Source: JAAFIP01 sp043777795
GTDB lineage: Bacteria; Pseudomonadota; Gammaproteobacteria; Burkholderiales; Burkholderiaceae_C
NCBI GenBank assembly: GCA_043777795.1
Contig: JAYWHJ010000160.1
Location: 1-25,642, forward strand
Direction of reading: 5' to 3'
DNA: 25,642 nucleotides
Shown one piece after another: positions 15,362 to 22,485 of the stretch. A model generated the notes under the pieces. It saw only the letters and a list, made by a program, of their open reading frames with translations. It was not told the DNA's origin and did no database searches. The position numbers were made by a program, and so were the translations under genes. Within the stretch, counting starts at the first letter, position 1; every line of letters starts with the position of its first letter.

Positions 15362-15679
15362 ATGGTACGCACCTCGATGCTTTCGCGGCGCTGCGCATTT
15401 GCAGGCGTGGTCCGGTCTTCAGTGGCGTTGCCAGCAAACGGGCGGCGCAAGGTGTTGGCCAGTTGGATCCCCGAGTTCTTGGCCCACTACCCGGCCATTG
15501 AGATTGAGCTGCACCTGAACGACCGGATGGTGGGCATTGCCTTTGAGCGCATCGACATTGCCCTGCGCATCACGTTCACCGCCTCGCCCGATTTGGTGGC
15601 CATCCCCGACCGCATGCAACTGCTGCGCAACCGAACGCTATTGGCCTTTTTGCGCGAGCACTTGGCAGCGGCGGTATAG
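15362..15679 (+). pseudogene. Decayed LysR-family regulator
   Basis: Three pieces of a LysR-type regulator are recognisable in a space far too short for a ~300-residue protein. Near 15380-15430, one frame reads LDAFAALRICRRGPVFSGVA, resembling the start of the winged-helix domain. In the frame of 15362-15679, WIPEFLAHYPAIEIELHLND followed by FERIDIALRI is the first part of the LysR effector-binding domain. That jumps straight to LLAFLREHL, resembling the C-terminal end of the family. So most of the DNA-binding domain and the middle of the effector domain are deleted, with a frame change between the first two pieces. It lies upstream of the osmoprotectant-type importer and on the same strand. 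The LysR effector-domain match is solid; the HTH remnant is tentative. Confidence 0.72.
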
Positions 15680-15707
15680 TGCAGCTGTACTGCCAACCGT
15701 TACTGAC

Positions 15708-15713
15708 AAGGGG
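15708..15713 (+). promoter_or_regulatory. Shine-Dalgarno of the OsmF-like receptor gene
   Basis: AAGGGG lies nine bases before ATG 15723 and supports this start over a longer open reading that runs back into the LysR remnant. Confidence 0.65.
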
Positions 15714-15722
15714 AACACCACT

Positions 15723-16643
15723 ATGAACACCATTCAACGCAGGGCCGTCGTGGTTGTTGCGGCCAGCCTGCTAGCAGGCGCGGCGCTGGCACAGACCACA
15801 GCGGTCAGGGTCAGCTCCAAGATTGATACCGAAGGCAAGCTGCTGGGCCACGTGCTGGTACTGGCGCTGCAGGCCCACGGTATCCCTGTAGAGAACAAAA
15901 CAGCGCTGGGCAATACCAAAATACTGCGCGGTGCCATTACCGCGGGCGAGATTGACCTGTATCCCGAATACACCGGCAACGGAGCCTTCCTGTTTGCCGA
16001 AGAATCCAACCCGGTCTGGAAAAACGCCAAGGCAGGCTATGAGCGGGTGAAAGCGCTGGACTTGGCCAAAAACAAAATTGTGTGGCTGGAGCCTGCGCCT
16101 GCCAACAATACCTGGACGATTGCGCTGCGCAAAGATGTCGCCAGCGCTAACCGCCTAAAAACACTGGAAGACCTGGGCAAATGGATCAGCGGCGGCGGGC
16201 AGTTCAAGCTGGCCGCGTCGGCAGAGTTCGTGGAGCGCTCTGACGCGTTGCCTGCATTTCAAGCGGCTTATGGTTTCAAGCTTAAACCCGAGCAGATCCT
16301 CACGCTGGCAGGTGGCGATACCGCCACCACCATCCGAGCAGCAGCCGAGAAAACATCGGGCGTGAACGCCGCCATGGCCTACGGAACCGATGGCCCCTTG
16401 GCGGCTTTGGGCTTGGTCACCATGGACGACACTAAAGCCGTGCAGCCCATCTATGCGCCAGCGCCCATCATTCGCCAGGACGTGTTGGCAAAGCACCCGC
16501 AGATCAAGACTGTGCTGGAGCCCGTGTTCAGAGCGCTGGACGGCGCGACCTTGCAGGCGCTGAATGCCAAGATCCAGCTCGAGGGACAAGATGCCAAAAA
16601 GGTTGCCGGGGACTTTTTAAAGTCTAAGGGCTTGATCAAGTAG
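15723..16643 (+). CDS. osmF: OsmF/YehZ-like osmoprotectant-type ABC substrate-binding protein
   Basis: This periplasmic receptor of the OpuAC/QAT (quaternary amine) family has 306 residues, close to E. coli OsmF (305). A signal peptide is evident: IQRRA, hydrophobic VVVVAASLLAGAALA, then QTT. Family motifs are VRVSSKIDTEGKLLGHVLVL, GNTKILRGAITAGEIDLYPE, YTGNGAFLF, WLEPAPANNTWTIALRKD, and the C-terminal VFRALDGATLQALNAKI followed by VAGDFLKSKGLI. It is the first gene of four in the same order as E. coli yehZYXW. In E. coli this system handles glycine betaine with low affinity under RpoS control. Here the ligand is inferred. Regulation is unknown, though a broken LysR gene lies just upstream. 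Confidence 0.9.
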   Translation: MNTIQRRAVVVVAASLLAGAALAQTTAVRVSSKIDTEGKLLGHVLVLALQAHGIPVENKTALGNTKILRGAITAGEIDLYPEYTGNGAFLFAEESNPVWKNAKAGYERVKALDLAKNKIVWLEPAPANNTWTIALRKDVASANRLKTLEDLGKWISGGGQFKLAASAEFVERSDALPAFQAAYGFKLKPEQILTLAGGDTATTIRAAAEKTSGVNAAMAYGTDGPLAALGLVTMDDTKAVQPIYAPAPIIRQDVLAKHPQIKTVLEPVFRALDGATLQALNAKIQLEGQDAKKVAGDFLKSKGLIK

Positions 16644-16676
16644 TACGCAGTGGGCGCCAACTCGTAGCATCGTCCC

Positions 16677-17852
16677 ATGCGCTCGAGCTTGCACAGCCAT
16701 CTTGTCCATCTGGTGCTGTCAATGGTGGCGGTAGCCGCTGCTTTGAGCATGCCCTTTTTGCGGGTGGCAGCCAATCGCCTGGTGTCTGGCGAACCGGTGT
16801 TTTTGTGGGCCATGCTGGACGGGCCTGCCAGGGTGTGGACGGTGCTGCTGCTGGCCCTGCTGATGCTGCTCGTGCTGTCGTCGCTGCTAATACCTACCAA
16901 GGCAGTGTTTTGGCTGCACACCACACTGGCGGTGGCCTTGATGCTAGCGGCCTTGGCGCTGGCGGGCATGCATGCTAGCCAGCTGGCGCACACACTGCCC
17001 CCTTATGCACGCACGTCGATGGGCGGTGCGTGGTGGATGCTGGTCATCCTGGCCTGGCTCGCGGTACTGAACGCAGTGCAGCGTTTGCGACTGGGGCGTG
17101 CCGTGCGCAGTTGCCTGTTCCTGGCATGGGGAGCGGCTATCGGTGGGTTGCTACTGTCGGACTGGTGCAAGGATCTGTCGATCATGCGAGAGGTTGCCAA
17201 CCGCTCAGAGGGGCTGTGGGTGGCTACGGCGCAGCATCTGCGGATGGTGTTGTTGTCAATGCTGGCCGCGTTGTTAATTGGCGTGCCTTTGGGTTGGTGG
17301 GCCTACCGGGTACGGGCTGCGCGGCAGGCCTTGCTCCCGGTACTCAATGTGGTGCAAACCATTCCGTCGATCGCCTTGTTTGGTTTGTTGATGGCACCGC
17401 TGGCCTTGCTGGCGGTGCAATTTCCAGCGTTGGCCAAAGCCGGCCTGAGCGGTGTAGGCATGCTGCCAGGCGTGATAGCGCTCACGCTGTACGCACTGCT
17501 GCCGGTTGTGCGCGGCGCAGTGGCCGGACTGGAGCATGTGCCCTCCAGTGCGCGCAATGCCGCGCGCGGCATGGGTATGTCGCAGGCGCAGGTGTTCACC
17601 CTGGTCGAACTGCCGCTGGCTTTGCCTGTGCTGCTCGCGGGCGTGCGCACTGCGGCTGTGCAGGCCGTCGGCTTGGCGTCGGTCACCGCATTGATTGGTG
17701 CGGGCGGGCTGGGCGCCATCATGTTTGAGGGCCTGTTCAGCGGCGCGCAGGACCTGGTGCTGCTCGGCGTGCTGCCCATCGTGGCACTGGCCGCGCTGAC
17801 GGATGCATTCTTCAAACAGCTCGTGCGGCTTGCCCAGCCGGTGCACACCTAG
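16677..17852 (+). CDS. yehY: YehY-like ABC permease
   Basis: This 391-residue inner-membrane permease has an N-terminal block of about four to five hydrophobic helices (to residue ~165) followed by a BPD_transp_1 domain. That composite plan is shared with E. coli YehY (~385 residues). The phrase DLSIMREVANRSEGLWVATAQH at the junction is the family marker. The coupling EAA-type loop is EHVPSSARNAARGMGMSQAQ, and the end has VGLASVTALIGAGGLGAIMF. It follows the receptor gene by 33 bases and is 7 bases before the ATPase gene, so all four genes are probably one transcript. It would form the heterodimeric channel with the second permease at 18833. Function as an osmoprotectant importer is by homology and gene order. 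Confidence 0.9.
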   Translation: MRSSLHSHLVHLVLSMVAVAAALSMPFLRVAANRLVSGEPVFLWAMLDGPARVWTVLLLALLMLLVLSSLLIPTKAVFWLHTTLAVALMLAALALAGMHASQLAHTLPPYARTSMGGAWWMLVILAWLAVLNAVQRLRLGRAVRSCLFLAWGAAIGGLLLSDWCKDLSIMREVANRSEGLWVATAQHLRMVLLSMLAALLIGVPLGWWAYRVRAARQALLPVLNVVQTIPSIALFGLLMAPLALLAVQFPALAKAGLSGVGMLPGVIALTLYALLPVVRGAVAGLEHVPSSARNAARGMGMSQAQVFTLVELPLALPVLLAGVRTAAVQAVGLASVTALIGAGGLGAIMFEGLFSGAQDLVLLGVLPIVALAALTDAFFKQLVRLAQPVHT

Positions 17853-17859
17853 GCCGCTC

Positions 17860-18825
17860 ATGATCGAATTTATCAGCACCAGCAAATCCTACGCCGGAGT
17901 CAAGGTGATTGACGGATTGAACCTGCGCATCGAACGTGGCGAATTTGTTGTGGTCATTGGGGCCTCAGGATCGGGTAAATCCACTCTCTTGAAAATGATC
18001 AACCGCCTGGAGGAGCATGACGCAGGCAAGATACTTTTTAACCACGAAGAAATCACCAAATTCAATGTGCGCGACCTGCGACTGCGCATGGGCTACGCCA
18101 TCCAGTCGGTAGGCCTTTTTCCGCACTGGACGGTGCAGCGCAACATTGCCACGGTGCCCCACATGCTGGGCTGGGACCCGTCAAAAATACAGCAGCGCGT
18201 GACCGAGTTACTAAACCTGTTTCAACTGGACCCGCCCACCTACCGCACCCGTTACCCACACCAGTTGTCCGGCGGCCAGCAGCAGCGCGTAGGTGTGGCA
18301 CGCGCCTTGGCAGGCGACCCGGATGTGCTGTTGATGGACGAGCCATTTGGTGCGCTAGACCCGACTACCCGCGCGGCGCTGCAGCAGGAGATCAAGCGCG
18401 TGCACCAAGCCTCTGGGAAAACCATCGTGCTGGTCACCCACGATATGGACGAGGCTTTGTTGCTGGCGACCAAAATTGTAGTGTTGGACCGGGGGCGCGC
18501 AGTGCAGGTGGGCTCACCGCTGGACATCGTGGCCACGCCCGTCAACGCAGTTGTGGCAGATTTGGTGGGGCGCGGCGACATGGGCATCAAGCTGCTGTCA
18601 CTGCACCGCGTGCAGCAGTGGGCCCGCGCACAGCTTGCCGTGGACGGGCCCCATGTTGCTGCACAGAGCAGCCTGCGCGAGGCCGTGTCTTTGATGGTGG
18701 TGCAGGGCGTACCCCAGATCAATGTGCACGATGCGGCAGGCCAGCACTGTGGCGTGCTGCATGCCGCAGACATTTGGGGCCTGGGCCGCGTGGCCCGCTC
18801 GGACACCGCGAGTCCGCTGAAGTGA
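17860..18825 (+). CDS. yehX: YehX-like ABC importer ATPase
   Basis: This cytoplasmic ATPase of 321 residues belongs to the ProV/OpuCA/YehX group. Walker A is GASGSGKST (34-42), the Q-loop is GYAIQSVGLFPHWTV, the signature is LSGGQQQRVGVARAL, Walker B is VLLMDEPFGALD, and the switch His is in LVTHDMDEA. After the ATPase core is a C-terminal region (residues ~235-321) with LREAVSLMVVQGVPQINV and CGVLHAADIWGL. It reads like one degenerate CBS-type domain, not the tandem CBS pair that senses ionic strength in OpuA. ATG 17860 is chosen because it gives the family N-terminus IEFISTSKSY. The longer reading lies inside yehY. It is 7 bases from both neighbours. Confidence 0.92.
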   Translation: MIEFISTSKSYAGVKVIDGLNLRIERGEFVVVIGASGSGKSTLLKMINRLEEHDAGKILFNHEEITKFNVRDLRLRMGYAIQSVGLFPHWTVQRNIATVPHMLGWDPSKIQQRVTELLNLFQLDPPTYRTRYPHQLSGGQQQRVGVARALAGDPDVLLMDEPFGALDPTTRAALQQEIKRVHQASGKTIVLVTHDMDEALLLATKIVVLDRGRAVQVGSPLDIVATPVNAVVADLVGRGDMGIKLLSLHRVQQWARAQLAVDGPHVAAQSSLREAVSLMVVQGVPQINVHDAAGQHCGVLHAADIWGLGRVARSDTASPLK

Positions 18826-18832
18826 CGCTGCG

Positions 18833-19603
18833 ATGATGCTGCCCACCGCCATCGCCACCCCCACCGCGCAGCCCTATCGCCCATGGCGAGACGGTCTGGT
18901 CTGGGCTGCTTTGGCCTTGTTGGCTTTGGTGTGGTATCTGCCGTTTTCGCAAGCGCTGTTTACCAGCCTGTTTCCTGCGCTGGAGCGTCCGGTGTACCGG
19001 CAAGAGCCGTTTGCCTTGTTGCTGTGGGAGCACTGCAAGCTGGTCGCCATCTCAAGCCTGGCGGCGGTGCTGGTGGGCAGTGCAGCCGGTATTTTCGTGA
19101 CCCGCCCGTCAGGCCAGGCCTTTGAACCCATCGTGCAATCGTTGGTGTCCATGGGGCAAACGGTGCCGCCTGTGGCGGTATTGGCCATCGCCGTGCCGCT
19201 GGTGGGCTTTGGTGAATTGCCCGCGCTGTTCGCACTGGCGCTGTATGGTCTGCTGCCGGTATTGCAAGCCACCGTGGCCAGCTTGCAGGCCGTGCCCAGC
19301 GCGGTGCGCCAGGCGGCCCAGGGCATGGGCATGTCTGCACAGCAGTGCTTTTACCAGGTGGAAGTGCCGCTGGCATTGCCGGTCTGGATTTCAGGCGTCC
19401 GCACCTCGGTCATCATCAATATCGGCACTGCGGCAATAGCCTCCACCGTTGGTGCCAAAACCTTGGGCTCGCCCATCGTGGTGGGTTTAAGCGGGTTTAA
19501 CACGGCCTATGTGCTGCAAGGCGCGTTGCTGGTAGGCATGCTGGCCATCGTGGTAGACATGGCGTTCGAGCGCATTGCACAGCGGGTGGCGTGGCAGAGT
19601 TAA
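18833..19603 (+). CDS. yehW: YehW-like ABC permease
   Basis: This second channel subunit has 256 residues and a single BPD_transp_1 domain with about six hydrophobic segments, similar to E. coli YehW (~243). Visible parts are the N-terminal helix WAALALLALVWYLPF, the segment LLLWEHCKLVAISSLAAVLV, IVQSLVSMGQTVPPVAVLAI, the coupling EAA loop AVPSAVRQAAQGMGMSAQQC, and GTAAIASTVGAKTLGSPIV. The reading can start at ATG 18833 or 18836. It closes the yehZYXW-ordered operon. The stop overlaps a small TTAAAG/CTTTAA stem (19600-19615) and the dispersed repeat copy E follows. It converges with the hydratase gene 89 bases away. Confidence 0.9.
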   Translation: MMLPTAIATPTAQPYRPWRDGLVWAALALLALVWYLPFSQALFTSLFPALERPVYRQEPFALLLWEHCKLVAISSLAAVLVGSAAGIFVTRPSGQAFEPIVQSLVSMGQTVPPVAVLAIAVPLVGFGELPALFALALYGLLPVLQATVASLQAVPSAVRQAAQGMGMSAQQCFYQVEVPLALPVWISGVRTSVIINIGTAAIASTVGAKTLGSPIVVGLSGFNTAYVLQGALLVGMLAIVVDMAFERIAQRVAWQS

Positions 19604-19637
19604 AGTGCGCTTTAATCGCGATGTAAATTGCTATTAT

Positions 19638-19682
19638 AGTGATAGCTCTCTGCGCCATATTCTAGTGGTCTAGCGGCCTATT
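19638..19682 (+). repeat. Dispersed intergenic repeat, copy E (divergent)
   Basis: The core at 19644-19667 matches copy A at 16 of 24 positions by hand alignment. The following GTCTAGCGGCCTATTT resembles the flank of copy D (GGCTACAGGCCTATTC on its strand). It sits between the convergent permease and hydratase genes. Confidence 0.5.
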
Positions 19683-19692
19683 TGCTGTAGAT

Positions 19693-20478
19693 TTAAGCCA
19701 CAAAACGCACCCCAATGCCACCCAAAGGCCCGTAGTCTGCATGCACCACATCGCCCGGTTTGATGGCAATCGGCCGGGTAAATGAGCCAGCCAGTACCAC
19801 CTGCCCGGCCTTCAAACCTTCGCCCACTTCATTGAGCTTTTTCACCAGCCAGGCCACACCGGCTGCGGGGTGGCCCATGACGCCTGCGGCCAGACCGGTC
19901 TCTTCGATCACACCGTTTTGGCTGAGCGTAGCGCCTACCCAGCGCAGATCTACGTCAAACGGGCGGATCGTGCGGCCACCCACCACCATGCCGCCACTGG
20001 CCGCGTTGTCGGCAATGGTGTCGCAGATCTGGCGCGGCACTTCGGTGCGGTAGTCAATAATCTCCAGCGCAGGCTGGATGAACTCGGTGGCGCGCAGCAC
20101 ATCGTAGATTTGCACGTTGGGGCCGCTTAAATCCTCGCCCATCACAAACGACAGCTCCACCTCCAGGCGCGGCTTGCGAAAGCGCCCTGCGGGAATAGCC
20201 GCGCCGTCGGCAAACAGCATGCTGTCCAGCAGGTGGCCAAAGTCGGGCTCGTTAAAGTTGCTGGCCATTTGCATAGCGCGCGATGTCAGGCCGATCTTGT
20301 GGCCGATGATGCGCGCGCCTTTGTCAGTGTGCAGCTTGGCCCACAGACGCTGGATGGCATAGGCATCGTCCAACACCATCTGCGGGTAGGTTTTGGTCAA
20401 CTGCGGGATGACGGCTTGCGTCATCTCGGCGGTGTAGAGGTCTTGGGCGCATTGTTGGTGTTGGGCGGGAGTGAGCAT
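19693..20478 (-). CDS. hpaH: 2-oxo-hept-4-ene-1,7-dioate hydratase, HpaH type
   Basis: A 261-residue FAH-superfamily hydratase that adds water to a 2-oxo-alkenoate in aromatic meta-cleavage pathways. The sequence follows the HpaH/HpcG pattern of homoprotocatechuate degradation: AIQRLWAKLHTDKGARIIGH, KIGLTSRAMQMASNFNEPDF, GHLLDSMLFADGAAIP, the metal-site PRLEVELSFVMGEDL, ALEIIDYR, TIADNAASGGMVVGGR, and HADYGPLGGIGVRF at the end. A Shine-Dalgarno AAGGAAG (20484-20490) lies five bases before ATG 20478. It is alone: no dioxygenase, isomerase or aldolase of the pathway is in the window. It may therefore serve a distant pathway or a related 2-oxopentenoate substrate. Family is firm; the exact substrate is less so. 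Confidence 0.88.
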   Translation of the reverse strand: MLTPAQHQQCAQDLYTAEMTQAVIPQLTKTYPQMVLDDAYAIQRLWAKLHTDKGARIIGHKIGLTSRAMQMASNFNEPDFGHLLDSMLFADGAAIPAGRFRKPRLEVELSFVMGEDLSGPNVQIYDVLRATEFIQPALEIIDYRTEVPRQICDTIADNAASGGMVVGGRTIRPFDVDLRWVGATLSQNGVIEETGLAAGVMGHPAAGVAWLVKKLNEVGEGLKAGQVVLAGSFTRPIAIKPGDVVHADYGPLGGIGVRFVA

Positions 20479-20483
20479 CTTGT

Positions 20484-20490
20484 CTTCCTT
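20484..20490 (-). promoter_or_regulatory. Shine-Dalgarno of hpaH
   Basis: The complement reads AAGGAAG, five bases before the ATG, confirming the start. Confidence 0.7.
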
Positions 20491-20583
20491 TTGAGATTTG
20501 GTTTATTAGATCGGCGGCATGGGGCGATGGAATGCTTTGCATAATTATCAGCGGAGATTTTTAGTTGATCTAGTTGCTCTTAT

Positions 20584-20630
20584 TTTAGTAGCTTCTCCCG
20601 CGATACTTTATTGGCCTACAAGCTGATTTA
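20584..20630 (+). repeat. Dispersed intergenic repeat, copy C
   Basis: The core at 20590-20613 begins AGCTTCTCCCGCGATA and matches copy A at 22 of 24 positions. It faces copy D across about 110 bases, giving an inverted pair that could fold into one long hairpin. Confidence 0.75.
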
Positions 20631-20742
20631 CACCTTGAAAAAGCATTCAAAACAACGGTGCTTGGGGCCGCGAGGCCGAGTTTTGCTGATTTTGCGCGTC
20701 CATTCGCTCAAAAACGTCTTTTTTTAGCTGATTTTGAGATGC

Positions 20743-20788
20743 GAATAGGCCTGTAGCCCTTTAAAATATTGCGGTAGAAGCTCATGTA
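20743..20788 (-). repeat. Dispersed intergenic repeat, copy D (inverted)
   Basis: The complement of 20759-20782 begins AGCTTCTACCGCAATA and matches copy A at 21 of 24 positions. It is the partner of copy C in the inverted pair. Confidence 0.72.
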
Positions 20789-20854
20789 TTTATAGCGCCT
20801 ACTTCTTGCTGGCATGCCCTTTTCTCTAGCGTACCTGTATCGCAGGCATCAGTT

Positions 20855-22423
20855 TTATGGGCCCGTCTGTCCAGACCGAGCTGGCGCCACCAAGTGGCCG
20901 CTGGCGGTCAACACCGCTGCGGCAGGCGCAGGCGCGGCCTGCCCACGGTTGATCGCATTGGGAAAATACTCGGCAGTCAGGCTGCGACTGTGCACGGGAG
21001 AGTAGCCATCGGCAAAGGCGTCTTTGGCGTGGGTGGCGTAGCGCCGCCAGGCGCGTACCCAGTGGATCTGGTCGCTGACTTCCAGCAGACCCATGGTTTC
21101 GCGGTCGCCTATCAGTATGCTGTGCACGCGCAGGCCCAGGCTGGCTTTGCACTTGCGCAACAGGGCCAGCGTAGCGGGGGTTGCGCCAAACTCGCCGTCG
21201 CTGACGATCAAAATGTCTGCCAGCGCGTAGGCCTGTGTGCCTACCAGTTCGATGGCGCGCTCCAGCGGGGTTTGCACATCAGTGCCGCCGTCAAAGCTTT
21301 GGCCCATAGTAGCCAGCAGCGCTTGCAGGCCGGTGGCAGACACTGCCAGGTCATGCTCCAGCAGCTCGCCTGCGCCGCCAAAGGCCAGCAGCTTGCACGC
21401 GCGCTGGGTGCTGTGCGCCGTACGCAGGGCTTGCAGCACGCAGGCTTTGGCCACGTTCTCGGGTGCGCCGCGCATGGAGCCGGAGGTGTCCAGGCAAATG
21501 AGCATGGGGCCTGCGGCCAAGGGCTCGTGGTGTGGGGCGGCAGAGGTTTGGCGCGTGTCGTCATGCTGCAAGCGCCATTGGCTCAGCACGGCCTCGCTCT
21601 CGTAGCTGAGCAGTTGCGACTCAGCCAAACGGGCGCGCCACAGGCGGTGCAGCAGGGGGTGGCGGATCATGGCGGCCTCGCTGGCCAGCATGCGCGCGAG
21701 GTCGCCCGAGCGTTTCACGCCGCGCACTTCACCGGGCTGGTCCACCAAGTGGGTGGTGATTTGCACGGCTACCCGCTGGCGGGGCTGGTTGGCGTTGGGC
21801 AGCGGCTGCAGGCTAGGCGGTACATCGCTGCGGCGCTGTGCGCGGCCTATCTGCTCAATGAAGCTGGCAAGCTCTTTGAGCTGGCCCAGTAGCTCGCCAA
21901 TGCGGCGCGCCTCGCTCCATTCACGGCTACTCAAATGGCCACGCAGCTCGTCCCATTGCAGCTCGGGCAAGTCGCCCAGGGTTTTAAACAGGGCCAGCAC
22001 TTCTTCCCAGCCGTGCCGCTCCAGCGTCCATTCGCTGCGAAATTCTTGCACCATGCGCGCGATGGCGGCGGCTCTTGGTTCTGCATCGGGGCGGTCAATC
22101 AAGCGGTCCAGGTGCCAGAGCATCGTGCGTAGCACTTGCCGGGTCATAGCCGCGCTGCCTTGGGCCAAATCGCACAGGCCCAGATCTGCCACGGCTTGGC
22201 GCAGGGGCGCGCAGGCTGCGGGGTCGCCCCAGTCACACGCGGCGTCGGGCAGTTGGCCGGCATGCAACGCAACCTCCCATGCCGGCAAATCGTGCAGCCG
22301 TTGGGCAGTGGGGCCGCTGCTGCATACCAAGGCGGGCAACCACAGCTCGCGTTGAAGGGCAGCGGCATGGTGGTAAGGGGCGTTGGCAGCGGCTACTTGG
22401 GTAGCGGTGACATTACCTCCCAC
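20855..22423 (-). CDS. viaA: VWA-domain protein, ViaA-like partner of RavA
   Basis: A cytoplasmic protein with a C-terminal von Willebrand A domain and a long helical N-terminal region, as in ViaA, the partner of the AAA+ ATPase RavA. The MIDAS metal site is complete: CLDTSGSMRG (Asp312 on this start), the threonine in FDGGTDVQTPL, and the aspartate in DILIVSDGEFG. In E. coli the pair has been tied to Fe-S respiratory complexes and aminoglycoside sensitivity. I prefer GTG 22423 (522 residues) because AGGAGG lies seven bases upstream. TTG 22489 (544 residues, overlapping the ravA stop as TTGA) remains possible. It is slightly longer than E. coli ViaA (483), mainly through an Ala/Pro-rich tail. 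It forms an operon with ravA. Confidence 0.87.
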   Translation of the reverse strand: MGGNVTATQVAAANAPYHHAAALQRELWLPALVCSSGPTAQRLHDLPAWEVALHAGQLPDAACDWGDPAACAPLRQAVADLGLCDLAQGSAAMTRQVLRTMLWHLDRLIDRPDAEPRAAAIARMVQEFRSEWTLERHGWEEVLALFKTLGDLPELQWDELRGHLSSREWSEARRIGELLGQLKELASFIEQIGRAQRRSDVPPSLQPLPNANQPRQRVAVQITTHLVDQPGEVRGVKRSGDLARMLASEAAMIRHPLLHRLWRARLAESQLLSYESEAVLSQWRLQHDDTRQTSAAPHHEPLAAGPMLICLDTSGSMRGAPENVAKACVLQALRTAHSTQRACKLLAFGGAGELLEHDLAVSATGLQALLATMGQSFDGGTDVQTPLERAIELVGTQAYALADILIVSDGEFGATPATLALLRKCKASLGLRVHSILIGDRETMGLLEVSDQIHWVRAWRRYATHAKDAFADGYSPVHSRSLTAEYFPNAINRGQAAPAPAAAVLTASGHLVAPARSGQTGP

Positions 22424-22455
22424 AGCCTGCCCTCCTGTAGCCTGCCCTCCTGTAG
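22424..22455 (-). repeat. 15-bp tandem duplication carrying two Shine-Dalgarno sequences
   Basis: On the - strand the unit CTACAGGAGGGCAGG occurs twice in tandem (22426-22440 and 22441-22455), each with a full AGGAGG. The downstream copy (AGGAGG at 22431-22436) is correctly spaced, seven bases before GTG 22423. If translation began upstream at TTG 22489 the unit would instead encode two TGGQA repeats. Confidence 0.7.
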
Positions 22456-22485
22456 CCTGAGAAAGAGCCACGGTATGCAGCCCAG

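Larger units (their letters stand above)
15140..15722. other. 583-base stretch with no intact gene
   Basis: This stretch separates flavodoxin from the importer operon. It holds the weak stem-loop at 15160-15179, the LysR remnant, and the leader of the importer with an AAGGGG ribosome-binding site at 15708-15713. Nothing else was recognised. Confidence 0.55.
20479..20854. other. 376-base gene-free stretch with an inverted repeat pair
   Basis: This lies between hpaH (start) and viaA (end), both on the - strand. It holds two copies of the dispersed repeat in opposite orientation (20584-20630 and 20743-20788), three direct copies of GCTGATTT (20622-20629, 20685-20692, 20727-20734), a TTTTGCGCG/CGCTCAAAA stem-loop with one mismatch (20690-20713) and a run of seven T (20719-20725). 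The hpaH promoter should lie in 20500-20580. No coding sequence was recognised. Confidence 0.6.

Noticed and set aside
20719..20725. Seven-T run as an intrinsic terminator on the + strand
   Set aside because: The nearest stem-loop ends five bases before it with a mismatch, and no + strand gene ends nearby.
20894..21892. 332-codon open reading on the + strand
   Set aside because: It is antisense to viaA, whose VWA metal site is complete. No recognisable domain in the reverse reading.
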